In this document: piece by piece, positions 22,101 to 34,428 of the stretch
Layout of the letters: each line of letters begins with the position of its first letter
How positions within the stretch are numbered: position 1 is the first letter of the stretch
NCBI GenBank assembly: GCA_023614405.1
Contig: CM042692.1
Coordinates: 118,227,503 to 118,291,502 of the forward strand
Direction: 5' to 3'
Source: Avena insularis
Lineage: Eukaryota > Streptophyta > Magnoliopsida > Poales > Poaceae
Length of the DNA: 64,000 nucleotides
Notes under the pieces: model-generated
The model's database searches: none
Told to the model about the DNA's origin: nothing
What the model saw: only the letters and a program-made list of their open reading frames with translations
Position numbers and translations under genes: made by a program

Positions 22101-23006
22101 CGAGTTAAATGGGCGCGGCTGCTCTGGCTTCTCCACTGCTCTCCTTTGGTCGAGGGGTGGACAGAGGGGTGCGGTGAGGTCACGGCTACCGGCAAGGCAT
22201 CATGGGAGAGGGAAGTGCGGCGTGTGGCGTCGTGTCCATGATCGACAGGCATGACATGCTAGGGTACGACATGTCACTGGTGCAACGACAAGGGAGAGTG
22301 GCTCCACTCCACGGCTGGGTACTGGGAGTGATTGTGGGCTAGTTATGGAGTGGAATTGGGTACACATGGTGAGAAATTTATTGATCACAAATAGTAGATA
22401 GTTGGTAAGTTGTACTCTGTCTGCTAAGTGTTCGACTAAATGGCTGCACTAAAGATTCAAATTTTTGAATGAATCTTGGTGGGTGTGTTGGTCACATGCT
22501 TGAGTGTCTCTGGTTGCTAAGGTTTGTCATGTGCTGGAGGTTTTAGTAAAATGGTGATCTAGGTACCTACACTTGATTCAATTTTGAATTTCCTCTCAAA
22601 TACATTTTAAATTTGTTTCTGTAAGTTTGTAAAGTTTGCTTGTATTCTTTTTGACTTGATCTAGCAAGGGGTGAAAAGAAATAGAATTGTTTCTGCTCAG
22701 AATCATTTAATAGAGATGCCCAAAGTGGGTTAGTGGTTAATCTTGGCAAAAGTGACCATTTGATCATATGCCTCTTATTTGATTTCTTTTTAAGTTGGTT
22801 TTGTTTGAATATGACCTAGATGATATTATTTTCATATTTAAACTAATCCTTATCATTTCTACCAATCAAACATGGCATAGCAAGCATTCATGCATTAATA
22901 CAAACACACATACATTCATATGGGTTTAAGAATAAAAGTTTTTGTTAACCCTAAACTTGGGTGATTAGAACTTGATAATCTTGTTTAATATTTTAGAGAT
23001 GTTACA
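19110..23006 (-). mobile_element. Chromovirus 5' LTR
   Basis: Collinear with the 3' LTR at 9364-13228. It starts (minus strand) TGTAACATCTC next to the TSD and ends next to the PBS. The terminal inner bases are mutated (the plus strand reads tttaaacaccc where the other LTR has tgtcaacaccc), so the CA end is lost here. Confidence 0.87.
21744..21755 (-). promoter_or_regulatory. Candidate TATA box, chromovirus 5' LTR
   Basis: TGTATAAATAGG on the minus strand, identical to the motif in the 3' LTR. As the 5' LTR copy, it would drive the genomic RNA toward lower coordinates. Confidence 0.55.
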
Positions 23007-23011
23007 GTTCA
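23007..23011. repeat. Right target-site duplication of the chromovirus
   Basis: GTTCA, partner of GTCCA at 9359-9363. The copia LTR sequence resumes immediately after it. Confidence 0.82.
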
Positions 23012-24230
23012 GTGCTATGAAGGTGTTATGTAGAGGCTCATGGAGCAGGAGTGGGATTTTTCCATCCTGATGATGGATAGATATACTCAGGGCCCTCTCG
23101 GTGATATCATATTGAAATAGCTTGCAAGAAAGTGATGAGATCACTAGAATGTTATATCACGGGAACGAGAAAAGAGTGCATGTCGGTAATGAGATCAAAC
23201 TAGTTATAAAGATACCGATGATCGAATCTCGTACATGTAATATATCTTGAGACAAAGGGATTTAGTTATGATGTTAAAGGTTCACACGATCACTAGAGTC
23301 ATTGTCGAATGTGTGCGAGTCAGTACGGATCTCCAGGTCTCGCTGCTGATTATTGAACGGAGAGGGGTCTCGATCATGTCTGCATTATTCGCGAACCGTA
23401 GGGTGACACACTTAAGGGATACCAACACCATTTAAGGAGCAAATATGTTTCAGATAAATATTATGAAAGCGCTAGAATCATTTCGATGGAAACCGGAATT
23501 GTTTCAGGTGAAATTGCTAAAAATGGTTCTGCATGTGATATTGAAATGTTGTAGGGAGTTTTATGTGAATGTTTGTTAATTAAAGTAATTAACAAAATTC
23601 TGAATAAAATAAATAAAAGTGTTTTATTTAAAGAGAAAATGCATTTAATTTAGTGGACATTAAATGCAAGTGAGTGGAGTTGAAATTTATGTGAGTGGGC
23701 ATAGTGGAAGCTCCACACACATGAATGAGGGAGAGGTGGGGGCAGCCACCATTGACGTCTACCCATGGCTAGGGGGTTGTGCCCCAACCCCTATAAAAGG
23801 AGCCCCATGGCTCTTCTCCACTTGCCCCACCTCCTCGTGAATGTTCTCTTCTCCCTCTAGTTATTCCCCATGGTTTCGGATTAGCGAGATACATATCCCG
23901 GTGGCTTTATCTAGAAAGGAGTTGCTGCTTCTGCTACATCGCTGGAGTGAGGAGGCTGAGGTTGTTCAGTGGACCAGACGTGTGTGCAATCACGGATGCA
24001 CCGCTACTTTGCGGTGATGAACCTGATGGTGCTGGAACTGCTCGACCTAAAGGACTTCATCATGATCTTGAGATCGGCAAGTGTACGACTACATCATCCA
24101 CGAGTTCCCTCTCGTTAACAAAGCTTTGTTGTCTTCGAGGGTATGTTCGCTATGGATAGATAGATAGATCTTGGCGTATAATAGTTCCCATCGTAGGAAT
24201 TTTTTTGTTTTCTATGCTACGAACCCAACA
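23012..24230 (+). mobile_element. Copia 5' LTR, right piece
   Basis: Continues the LTR interrupted at 9363 and ends in cccaaca at 24224-24230. It is more diverged from the five 3'-type LTRs than those are from one another; for example it lacks the tgtatatccaggttgc word found near their end. Confidence 0.88.
23791..23800 (+). promoter_or_regulatory. Candidate TATA box, copia 5' LTR
   Basis: ctataaaagg, present at the same place in all five other LTR copies (30300, 33967, 37645, 41307, 44975). The short untranslated region after it is pyrimidine-rich. Confidence 0.6.
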
Positions 24231-24246
24231 GTTGTATCAGAGCCTG
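24231..24246 (+). other. Copia primer-binding site
   Basis: gttgtatcagagcctg directly after the LTR end. One or two changes from the initiator-Met tRNA complement TGGTATCAGAGCC used by BARE-1-type elements. Confidence 0.78.
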
Positions 24247-27200
24247 ATCTACGCATTGATGCTTTGCACGGGTAGAACACATATGAGTATGTGGGCATTG
24301 ATGATCATTTTATTACATCTTCTATGTATTTTGGATATTGGTGGCATTGTGGGATGAAGCGGCCCGGACTAACTTTACATGTCCTCGCACATGAGACTGT
24401 TTCCAAGACTGACATGCAACTAGTTTTGCATAAGTGGCTATCGGGTGTATGTCTCTCCTACTATAGTCAATATCTGATTTACATCGAGTTGCTAATAACT
24501 TAGTTATCATCATTGTGGTTCCATGTTTGTAGGTAAGACCGGTTCTATCTTCGAAAGCCCTAAGCCACGTAAAACTTGCAATGGATAAATTAGAAGCATC
24601 TAGTTTAGATTGTTGTTGGGCTAGTGTCATGATATGGTAATGTTGTAAGTTGATGTATAATTGATACTCTTACAACACATCTAATGTGTAAGTTACATAG
24701 ACCTTGGCCTTACACACAAAGGAATGATAGATATCATACCACGATGCACATGATAGTGTTCAAATGCATGGACCATATCATTCCACTTTATACATATGAT
24801 GTTTGCATCTTATATTGCTAGTTTGGCATTTTAGTAGCATTATAAGATGATCCCTCATTTAGATATCAAGATAAAAATGTGTTTTCCCTTAAGTATGCAC
24901 TGTTTATGTTTTGCCTCTTCAAGACATCACATGATGATCGGGTGTACTTGAATCCACAATCACATTTCAGGTGTAAGATAGTTTTACACATGTGAGTACT
25001 AAGGTTCTTACTTGGCAGGCCTAGCACGTACAGACATGGCCTCGGAACACGGACCGAAAGGTTAAGCATGAGTCATATGGTAGATATGATGGCCATATAG
25101 ATGCTCTCCTTTGAAGCTACACTGACTCACGTGATGATCGGACTTGGTGTAGTTGTTTTGGTTCATGTAATCACCAAAAAGACACGAGGGATGTCGTTTT
25201 TGAGTGGGAGTTCATTTGTAATTTGGATTAGTCGAACTCAATTTATCATAAACTACAATCAAAGTGAATTTGCATAATTTGTTGTAGTCATTGGCATATG
25301 TTTACTACCTTATGCTTAGTTTTAATTAAGATAATAGAACTATAGAATGCTAGATATTTACTTTATGAACTAGTATCGTATTGTTTTGAAGGTCAATTTT
25401 AGAAGTCCTATTGCAAACTTTCAGCAAACCCTATTTACTCCCTGAAGTTTAATAAGTAGTATTAAACCGAGATTAAGTATTCCAATGTTGGTATCTAAAG
25501 TATCATGTTTGCCTCCATGATTCTTGATATTCAAAAGTTGTTTTTAATATCGAGGTTATCTAGGAGCTAAAAGAATTCTTTCAGAAGCCATCATGTGTGG
25601 AAGATATTTTGATATCTGAAACAATGTTTATGGTTGCAATATGCTAGAGTATAATTTGGCAAAATACATGTTCTCACATTGTATGAGAACTTGTGAATGT
25701 TGGAGACGCTAGACGTCGTAATCTCCCAAAAGGTTTTGGGAACTGACATTATACTCACGTTCATCCTTATAAACTAGTGTGGCTTGATAATTAAAGTTGT
25801 CATGATAAGGATGAATAGAAGATGTAAGTAAAATGTTTACTACACTAAAAGATTACTAAAGAATGGATTTTTGAAAGAACACCAAACATTTGATGATGGT
25901 GATCTACTTCAAAGTGCAAGTCCAAAGGTATTAGTATTTTACTATACATGCTTTGGATTATGTGTCATATGTATGGCACCACTATTGATGTTGATAGATT
26001 CTTTTAAAAGGAAAAGGAAATGCTGAAAGAGAATCTATAAAATATTTGGCAGAAAATAAAAGAGTGGAAATGTCTAGCTAAGGTATATAGATGGTATACA
26101 TGTTATGGTTGTATTCTTTGCTTGTGAAACAATGTGGTTCTTGGGTATTGGATACCGAATTGGTTGGTATAAAATAACATACAGAACAACGCAATTCATG
26201 AGCTACAATGGCCTAAGTAACTAGCAAAAGAATATGTGATGATGTTCATCGAAAACAAATAAAGTGTTATTGTATTCATCGTTGACATCAAAGCTTGACT
26301 TCAAGATTTGTTTAGATAATTGTTATTTTGTTCCGGTATTATGAGAACAATGGTTGTTCAAATAATTACCATATTCCATAGAAAATGGATGAACTTTTAC
26401 GAGTCTAGTTGGAGAAATCACATCCATAAAACTAATGCTAAAATGATCACTTACAAAGTGACATTGCCGTTTAAATTATATTGGCAAGAGAACATGAAGA
26501 AACTCCATTTTGATGGATTTTTGGAGTCTATGATTTTGATCAAATCACGCTTGTGAGACTTTCCTCGAGATAATTGAAACTCCATTCATAGGCCAAACAG
26601 GAACGGATGACTAACTTATTGGAAATTGTGCATGTTGATGTGCATAGTCCATTATGTGTAGCCATATGCGATGGATCTTTTTGCTTCATATGCTTTCTAC
26701 GGAAATTTGAGTGAATACATTTTTTATATTTACTTAATAAGGAAGAAGTATGAAACATTTGAAAATTGTTCAAAGACTTTCAAGATGAAGTGGAAAATCA
26801 TTGTAACAAGAAAATAAAGAGTTTATGATTTGATCATAAAGGAAGATATTTCAGTTACAGGTTTAGCAAAACACCTAAGATTTCGGGAATTGTTCCATGG
26901 ATTTGCATTTCCCGATAAACCATAGGAGTATGGTATGTTCGAGAGATCAAATCAAACCTTGTTTGACATGGTAAGATCAAAGGTGTCATTTATAAAACTG
27001 CAATTATTGTTTGAGGATTAAAGCTTTAGAGACTACCACTTTTACATTGAAAAGAGCACCATCGTGATCCGTTGAAATGACACCATATGAGTTATGGTTT
27101 GGGATAAAACCTGAGTTGTCTTTTCTTAAATTTTGGTATGCTATGCATAAGTAAAATGTTTACAACCAAAGTCACATAAGCACGTATTTTTAGGTTATCC

Positions 27201-29084
27201 CAAAGAATTTGTTGGGAATTCCTCCATAAAACCGAGGACAAAAGAGTTTGTCGCTTGGAACATCAAGTTTCTTGAGAAAGAATTTTTCACGAAAATTTAA
27301 GTGGGAGGACAATAGAACTTTGATAATGTTATTGAACCTTATCTATATGTGCTAAGTAGCGCAGCGCCAGAAAGTGTTCCGGTGGCGGCCACAATGCTCA
27401 TGGCTCCCATGATTACAAAGGTTGTGATCTTGGAGATTAGAGTTCCTATTTGAACCATATGCATCGGGTAACAATCAAATAGTGAGATTTGATAAACAAA
27501 CCGTTATTGTTTTGAAAATACTGAACCGGCTACATGCAAAGAAACAATGATGACCCCTGACTCCATAGAATGACTAGAAGTCATAAAATCCGTGATAGTT
27601 TCCATACACGACATATCAAGCTTTTGAACTTGGAAGACCCTCCGAAAAGGCATGAAGCCTATCAGTCGTGTTTGGATCTATAAATAAATAGTAATGGATG
27701 TTTCACATCTATGAAACAATCGACATGTCGAAAAGAAATTTATGACAATGTTTAAGGAGTTGACTATGCCAAGATTTGATCTTTCATAGCGCTATTTAGT
27801 CTTGACGGATTAATCTAGCAACCACTACATATAATTTGGTATATGGTAGTTGAACAAACAAAACAATGTTCTTCTAATAGAAAGGTTACCTAGGACATGT
27901 ACAAGACACGGTCCGAAGGGTATTGTTAATTCAAAGAGTGCTAAAAGGGAATGCAAACTTCAATAGTTGAAGTGAGCATAGCGGAGTTGGAATCTTCACC
28001 GTGATGAAAATGTTAAAGGAGTTTAATTTCATTGTAGACGATGAATATGCTTGCATTTGCAAGAAATTAAGTGGTACCGCAGAGACAAATTTCCAATACA
28101 TTATGCAGATTATATATTGTTGATTGGAAATTATGTATCTTTTATTGACACGTGTTAAGAATTTCATTAAAATTAGATTTTGATGAAAGACTTTGGCAAA
28201 ACCGTAATATTTGGCATCGATGTCTATATGGATAGATTGAGGCACTAATATGGTTGTGCCAGACATACATATATGAGATATTGAAAAGGGTTCAATATGG
28301 AAAAAACAAGAAAGGTTCTTGCTGCATGGAAAGGATTTTATCAAGAATAAAGTGTTTAACCACTTGGTGAGTAAAATCACATGTAGATTTTGATCAATAA
28401 TACTATGATATGTACATATCCAGATATGTCCAATGCTCTAAATGTTATGAGCATATACCAGAATGATTCATAAGATGATCATTGGACAATAGTAAAGATA
28501 TTCTTATGAGCTTTGGAAGAACTAAGAATATATCATGTACAAGTGACAAATAGTTGATAATAGTTCATTGTAATATGTTACATTGATACTAGTTTGTCAC
28601 AAGATACAAATTAAATTTATCTCAATTTAAACTATGGGTGGCACAATATTATGGAAAGGAAATTCCATGATGGATTTGGATGAGTTACAAAGTTAAGACA
28701 TTGTGACGGATACTACAACAAAAGGCTAAGTATATGACTGCCATAGTAGCAGCAAAGGAGGGCATTTGTTTCAAGTAGTTTGTTATCAATCTAGGTGTGC
28801 TTCATAGTGGGATAATACTATGAAGATATATTGTACGACAATACTATCGACATGTTTTAACCCAAAAGAACTAAAGGTCTCACCAAAGGACTAAATTTAT
28901 ACAATGCCATCTCATTAGAGAATGAGTGATGCGTAGAGACGCAAAGACATGCAAATACACACGACCCTGAAAATGTCAGATCCGGAGATAATGTTAACCA
29001 CTAGCAAGCACGTATATTCAACATCTAGGTGTTGTATATACAAGTTCACAAACTAGATTATTGACTCTAGTGCAAGTGGGAGAC
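24247..29084 (+). pseudogene. Copia gag-pol remnant, heavily decayed
   Basis: No long frame survives, but translating across stops shows an integrase-like stretch around 26600-27290. It includes P-Y-E-L-W at 27083-27097, followed by a K-H-V-F-L-G-Y-P-K-E word and V-A-W-N-I-K-F-L-E-K-E-F, in the order expected for a Ty1-copia integrase C-terminus. Further on, V-A-A-K-E-G-I at 28746-28766 is at the RNase H end. Many TAA, TAG and TGA stops and small indels mean it was dead well before the tandem amplification. The gag part (24250-25700) is not recognisable by motif. The minus-strand 149-codon frame here is a shadow. Confidence 0.7.
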
Positions 29085-30760
29085 TGAAGGGAATATGCCC
29101 GAGAGGCAATAGTAAAGTGGTTATTATATTATTCCATGTTTATGATAAATGTTTATTTTCCATGCGATACTTGTATTAATTGGAAAAATTAATACATGTG
29201 TGTTTAGCAAACAAATAAAAGGTTCCTAGTTATGCCTCTCTTATAAACTAGTTCGTTGATTAACAAGATGATCAAGGTTTCCTGATCATGGACATTGGAT
29301 GTTGTTAATAACAAGGTCACAACATTGGTTGAATGATGTGATGAACATTCATCCAAAGTATAGCATTACGATCAAATTCATTATCTTTATATTGCTATAA
29401 CATCATACGAAGTAATCCTAGTCCTTATACAATGAGATCATGTTAATCACTAACACCGGGAGAGTATCTTGATAACATCAAACGTCACACCATCAAAGGG
29501 TGACTATAAATGTGGGTTCAATGTTACGAAGGTGTTATGTAGAGGCTCATGGATCAAGAGTGGGATTTTTCCATCCCGATAACGGAGAGATATACTCAGG
29601 GCCCTCTCGATGATATCACATTGAAATAGCTTGCAAGCAAGTGATGAGATCACTAGAATGTTATATCACGAGAACGAGAAAAGAGTGCATGTCGGTAACG
29701 AGATCAAACTAGGTATAAAGATACCAATGATCGAATCTCATACATGTAATATATCGCGAGACAAAGGGATTTATGTATGACGTTAAAGGTTCACACGATC
29801 ACTAGAGTCATCGTTGAATGTGTGGGAGTCGGTATGGATCTCTAGGTCCTGCTGCTGATTATTGAACGGAGAGGGGTCTCGATCATGTCTGCATTATTCG
29901 TGAGTAGTAGGATGACACACTTAAGGGATACCGACACCATTTAAGGAGCAAATATGTTTCAGATAAAGATTATGAAAGCGCTGGAATCATTTTGATGGAA
30001 ACCGGAATTGTTTCGGGTGAAATTGCTGAAACTGGTTATGCAGGTGATATTGAAATGTTGCAGGGAGTTTTATGTGAATGTTTTTAATTAAAGTAATTAA
30101 CAAAATTCTGAATAAAATAAGTAAAAGTGTTTTATTTAAAGAGAAAATGCATTTAATTTAGTGGACATTAAATGCAGGTGAGTGGAGTTGAAATTTATGT
30201 GAGTGGGCTTAGTGGAAGCTCCACCCACATGAATGAGGGAGAGGTGGGGGCACACACCATGGCCGGCCACCCATGGCCATGGGGCTGCGCCCCAACCCCT
30301 ATAAAAGGAGCCCCATGGCTCTTCTCCACTTGCCCCACCTCCTCGTGAAGGTTCTCTTCTCCCTCTAGTTATTCCCCATAGTCTCGGATTACCGAGATAC
30401 ATGTTCCCGGTGGCTTTATCTAGAAAGGAGTTTCTCTTCCGTTGCATCGCTGGAGCGAGGAGGCGGAGGTTGTTTGGTGGACCAGACGTGTGTGCGATCA
30501 CGGATGCACTGCTACTTCACGGTGTTGGACATGATGGTGCTAGAACTGCTGGACCTGCAGGACTTCATCACGATCTTGAGATCGGCAAGTGTATGACTAC
30601 ATCATCCACGAGTTCCATCTCGTTAACAAAGCTTTGTTGTCTTTGAGTGTATGTTCTCTATGGATGTATATCCAGGTTGCTTGTATCTAGTAGATAGATC
30701 TTGGCGTATAATAGTTCCCATCGTAGGATTTTTTTTGTTTTCTATGCTGCGAACCCAACA
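29085..30760 (+). mobile_element. Copia 3' LTR (unit 1)
   Basis: Preceded by the PPT caagtgggagac and followed by GTGTC. 1676 bp. An inverted repeat GCATTTAAT / ATTAAATGC lies at 30149-30157 and 30167-30175, and the TATA motif at 30300-30308. Confidence 0.92.
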
Positions 30761-30765
30761 GTGTC
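30761..30765. repeat. Right target-site duplication of the copia element
   Basis: GTGTC, partner of 8923-8927. Repeated after the LTRs of units 2, 3 and 5; altered in unit 4 (aaggtc). Confidence 0.85.
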
Positions 30766-32758
30766 ACCCTTAATTAAGTACTACTCCATAGTAAATTCAT
30801 TCTGAATTTCACTACTTTTCATCAAATGACCTACGTCTTTGTTGGGTGTGGGAACCATATCCTCAGCTGTGCTCATCTAATCTGTAATGACCCGAATCGG
30901 GTCTATGTAGATCTTAGAAAGTTTGTCGCTTGGAACATCAAGTTTCTTGAGAAAGAATTTTTCATGAAAATTTAAGTGGGAGGACAATAGAACTTTGATA
31001 ATGTTATTGAACCTTATCTATATGTGCTAAGTAGCGCAGCGCCGGAAAGTGTTCCGGTGGCGGCCACAATGCTCATGGCTCCCATGATTACAAAGGTTGT
31101 GATCTTGGAGATTAGAGTTCCTATTTGAACCATATGCATCGGGTAACAATCAAATAGTGAGATTTGATAAACAAATCGTTATTGTTTTGAAAATACTGAA
31201 CCGGCTACATGCAAAGAAACAATGATGACCCCTGACTCCATAGAATGACTAGAAGTCATAAAATCCGTGATAGTTTCCATAAACGACATATCAAGCTTTT
31301 GAACTTGGAAGACCCTCCGAAAAGGCATGAAGCCTATCGGTCGTGTTTGGATCTATAAATAAATAGACATGGATGTTTCACATCTATGAAACAATTGACA
31401 TGTCGAAAAGAAATTTATGACAATGTTCAAGGAGTTGACTATGCCAAGATTTGATCTTTCATAGCGCTATTTAGTCTTGACGGATTAATCTAGCAACCAC
31501 TACATATATAGTTTGGTATATGGTAGTTGAACAAACAAAACAATGTTCTTCTAATAGAAAGGTTACCTAGGACATGTACAAGACACGGTCCGAAGGGTAT
31601 TGTTAATTCAAAGAGTGCTAAAAGGGAATGCAAACTTCAATAGTTGAAGTGAGCATAACGGAGTTGGAATCTTCACCGTGATGAAAATGTTAAAGGAGTT
31701 TAATTTCATTGGAGACGATGAATATGCTTGCATTTGCAAGAAATTAAGTGGTACCGCAGAGACAAATTTCCAATACATTATGCAGATTATATATTGTTGA
31801 TTGGAAATTATGTATCTTTTATTGACACGTGTTAAGAATTTCATTAAAATTAGATTTTGATGAAAGACTTTGGCAAAACCGTAATATTTGGCATCGATGT
31901 CTATATGGATAGATTGAGGCGCTAATATGGTTGTGCCAGACATACATATATGAGATATTGAAAAGGGTTCAATATGGAAAAAACAAGAAAGGTTCTTGCT
32001 GCATGGAAAGGATTTTATCAAGAATAAAGTGTTTAACCACTTGGTGAGTAAAATCACATGTAGATTTTGATCAATAATACTATGATATGTACATATCCAG
32101 ATATGTCCAATGCTCTAAATGTTATGAGCATATACCAGAATGATTCATAAGATGATCATTGGACAATAGTAAAGATATTCTTATGAGCTTTGGAAGAACT
32201 AAGAATATATCATGTACAAGTGACAAATAGTTGATAATAGTTCATTGTAATATGTTACATTGATACTAGTTTGTCACAAGATACAAATTAAATTTATCTC
32301 AATTTAAACTATGGGTGGCACAATATTATGGAAAGGAAATTCCATGATGGATTTGGATGAGTTACAAAGTTAAGACATTGTGACGGATACTACAACAAAA
32401 GGCTAAGTATATGACTGCCATAGTAGCAGCAAAGGAGGGCATTTGTTTCAAGTAGTTTGTTATCAATCTAGGTGTGCTTCATAGTGGGATAATACTATGA
32501 AGATATATTGTACGACAATACTATCGACATGTTTTAACCCAAAAGAACTAAAGGTCTCACCAAAGGACTAAATTTATAGAATGCCATCTCATTAGAGAAT
32601 GAGTGATGCGTAGAGGCAAAAGACATGCAAATACACACGACCTGAAAATGTCGATCCGGAGATAATGTTAACCACTAGCAAGCACGTATATTCAACATCT
32701 AGGTGTTGTATATACAAGTTCACAAACTAGATTATTGACTCTAGTGCAAGTGGGAGAC

Positions 32759-34428
32759 TGAAGGGAATATGCCCGAGAGGCAATAGTAAAGTGGTTATTA
32801 TATTATTCCATGTTTATGATAAATGTTTATTTTCCATGCGATACTTGTATTAATTGGAAAAATTAATACATGTGTGTTAGCAAACAAATAAAAGGTTCCT
32901 AGTTATGCCTCTCTTATAAACTAGTTCGTTGATTAACAAGATGATCAAGGTTTCCTGATCATGGACATTGGATGTTGTTAATAACAAGGTCACAACATTG
33001 GTTGAATGATGTGATGAACATTCATCCAAAGTATAGCATTACGATCAAATTCATTATCTTTATATTGCTATAACATCATAAGTAATCCTAGTCCTTATAC
33101 AATGAGATCATGTTAATCACTAACACCGGGAGAGTATCTTGATAACATCAAACGTCACACCATCAAAGGGTGACTATAAATGTGGGTTCAATGTTACGAA
33201 GGTGTTTTGTAGAGGCTCATGGATCAAGAGTGGGATTTTTCCATCCCGATAACGGAGAGATATACTCAGGGCCCTCTCGATGATATCACATTGAAATAGC
33301 TTGCAAGCAAGTGATGAGATCACTAGAATGTTATATCACGAGAACGAGAAAAGAGTGCATGTCGGTAACGAGATCAAACTAGGTATAAAGATACCAATGA
33401 TCGAATCTCATACATGTAATATATCGCGAGTCAAAGGGATTTATGTATGACGTTAAAGGTTCACACGATCACTAGAGTCATCGTTGAATGTGTGGGAGTC
33501 GGTATGGATCTCTAGGTCCCGCTGATTATTGAGCGGAGAGGGGTCTCGATCATGTCTGCATTATTCGTGAGTAGTAGGATGACACACTTAAGGGATACCG
33601 ACACCATTTAAGGAGCAAATTTGTTTCAGATAAAGATTATGAAAGCGCTGGAATCATTTTGATGGAAACCGGAATTGTTTCGGGTGAAATTGCTGAAACT
33701 GGTTATGTAGGTGATATTGAAATGTTGCAGGGAGTTTTATGTGAATGTTTTTAATTAAAGTAATTAACAAAATTCTGAATAAAATAAGTAAAAGTGTTTT
33801 ATTTAAAGAGAACATGCATTTAATTTAGTGGACATTAAATGCAGGTGAGTGGAGTTGAAATTTATGTGAGTGGGCTTAGTGGAAGCTCCACCCACATGAA
33901 TGAGGGAGAGGTGGGGGCACACACCATGGCCGGCCACCCATGGCCATGGGGCTGCGCCCCAACCCCTATAAAAGGAGCCCCATGGCTCTTCTCCACTTGC
34001 CCCACCTCCTCGTGAAGGTTCTCTTCTCCCTCTAGTTATTCCCCATAGTCTCGGATTACCGAGATACATGTTCTCGATGGCTTTATCTAGAAAGGAGTTG
34101 CTCTTCCGCTGCATCGCTGGAGCAAGGAGGCGGAGGTTGTTTGGTGGACCAGACGTGTGTGCGATCACGGATGCACTGCTACTTCACGGTGTTGGACATG
34201 ATGGTGCTAGAACTGCTGGACCTGCAGGACTTCATCACGATCTTGAGATCGGCAAGTGTATGACTACATCATCCACGAGTTCCATCTCGTTAACAAAGCT
34301 TTGTTGTCTTTGAGTGTATGTTCTCTATGGATGTATATCCAGGTTGCTTGTATCTAGTAGATAGATCTTGGCGTATAATAGTTCCCATCGTAGGAATTTT
34401 TTTTGTTTTCTATGCTGCGAACCCAACA
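32759..34428 (+). mobile_element. Copia LTR copy in unit 2
   Basis: 1670 bp, near-identical to the unit 1 LTR, TATA at 33967-33975. It shares with units 3 and 4 the derived words caaatttg, gagaacatgc, ttatgtaggtg, cgatggct and gcaaggagg. Confidence 0.9.

Larger units (their letters stand above)
9364..23006 (-). mobile_element. Complete Tekay-type chromovirus (Ty3-gypsy), decayed coding region
   Basis: A 13.6 kb minus-strand element with LTRs of ~3.87 kb and ~3.90 kb and a 5-bp TSD. It has an initiator-Met-type PBS and a PPT. On the minus strand the order is ORF0-like frame, gag, protease, RT, RNase H, integrase, chromodomain. This order, the very long LTRs and the C-terminal chromodomain point to the Tekay (Del) clade of chromoviruses. 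The coding region has numerous stops and frame changes, so the element can no longer encode its own proteins. It sits inside the 5' LTR of the copia element and is therefore the younger insertion. Confidence 0.88.
8928..30760 (+). mobile_element. BARE-1/Angela-like Ty1-copia element, decayed, interrupted by a chromovirus
   Basis: The element runs from the 5' LTR start to the end of the first 3' LTR, bounded by GTGTC on both sides. Its LTR begins with the g-aatatgcc-gagaggcaat word and ends in cccaaca, as in BARE-1/Angela elements of pooid grasses. The PBS follows at 24231 and the PPT (caagtgggagac) precedes the 3' LTR. The 5' LTR is split by a complete minus-strand chromovirus at 9364-23006. 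Without that insert the element is about 8.2 kb. The interior has many stops and frame changes, so it is not autonomous. The LTR is about 1.65-1.68 kb. Confidence 0.9.

Noticed and set aside
27931..28380. Minus-strand 149-codon frame repeated in all five units (also 31608, 35274, 38949, 42606)
   Set aside because: It is antisense to the decayed copia RT/RNase H segment, has no recognisable domain, and its conservation follows from recent duplication of the DNA, not from selection.
30136..30646. Frames of 121 (minus) and 81 (plus) codons within each copia LTR
   Set aside because: They overlap each other on opposite strands within LTR sequence. Identity between copies reflects the tandem amplification.
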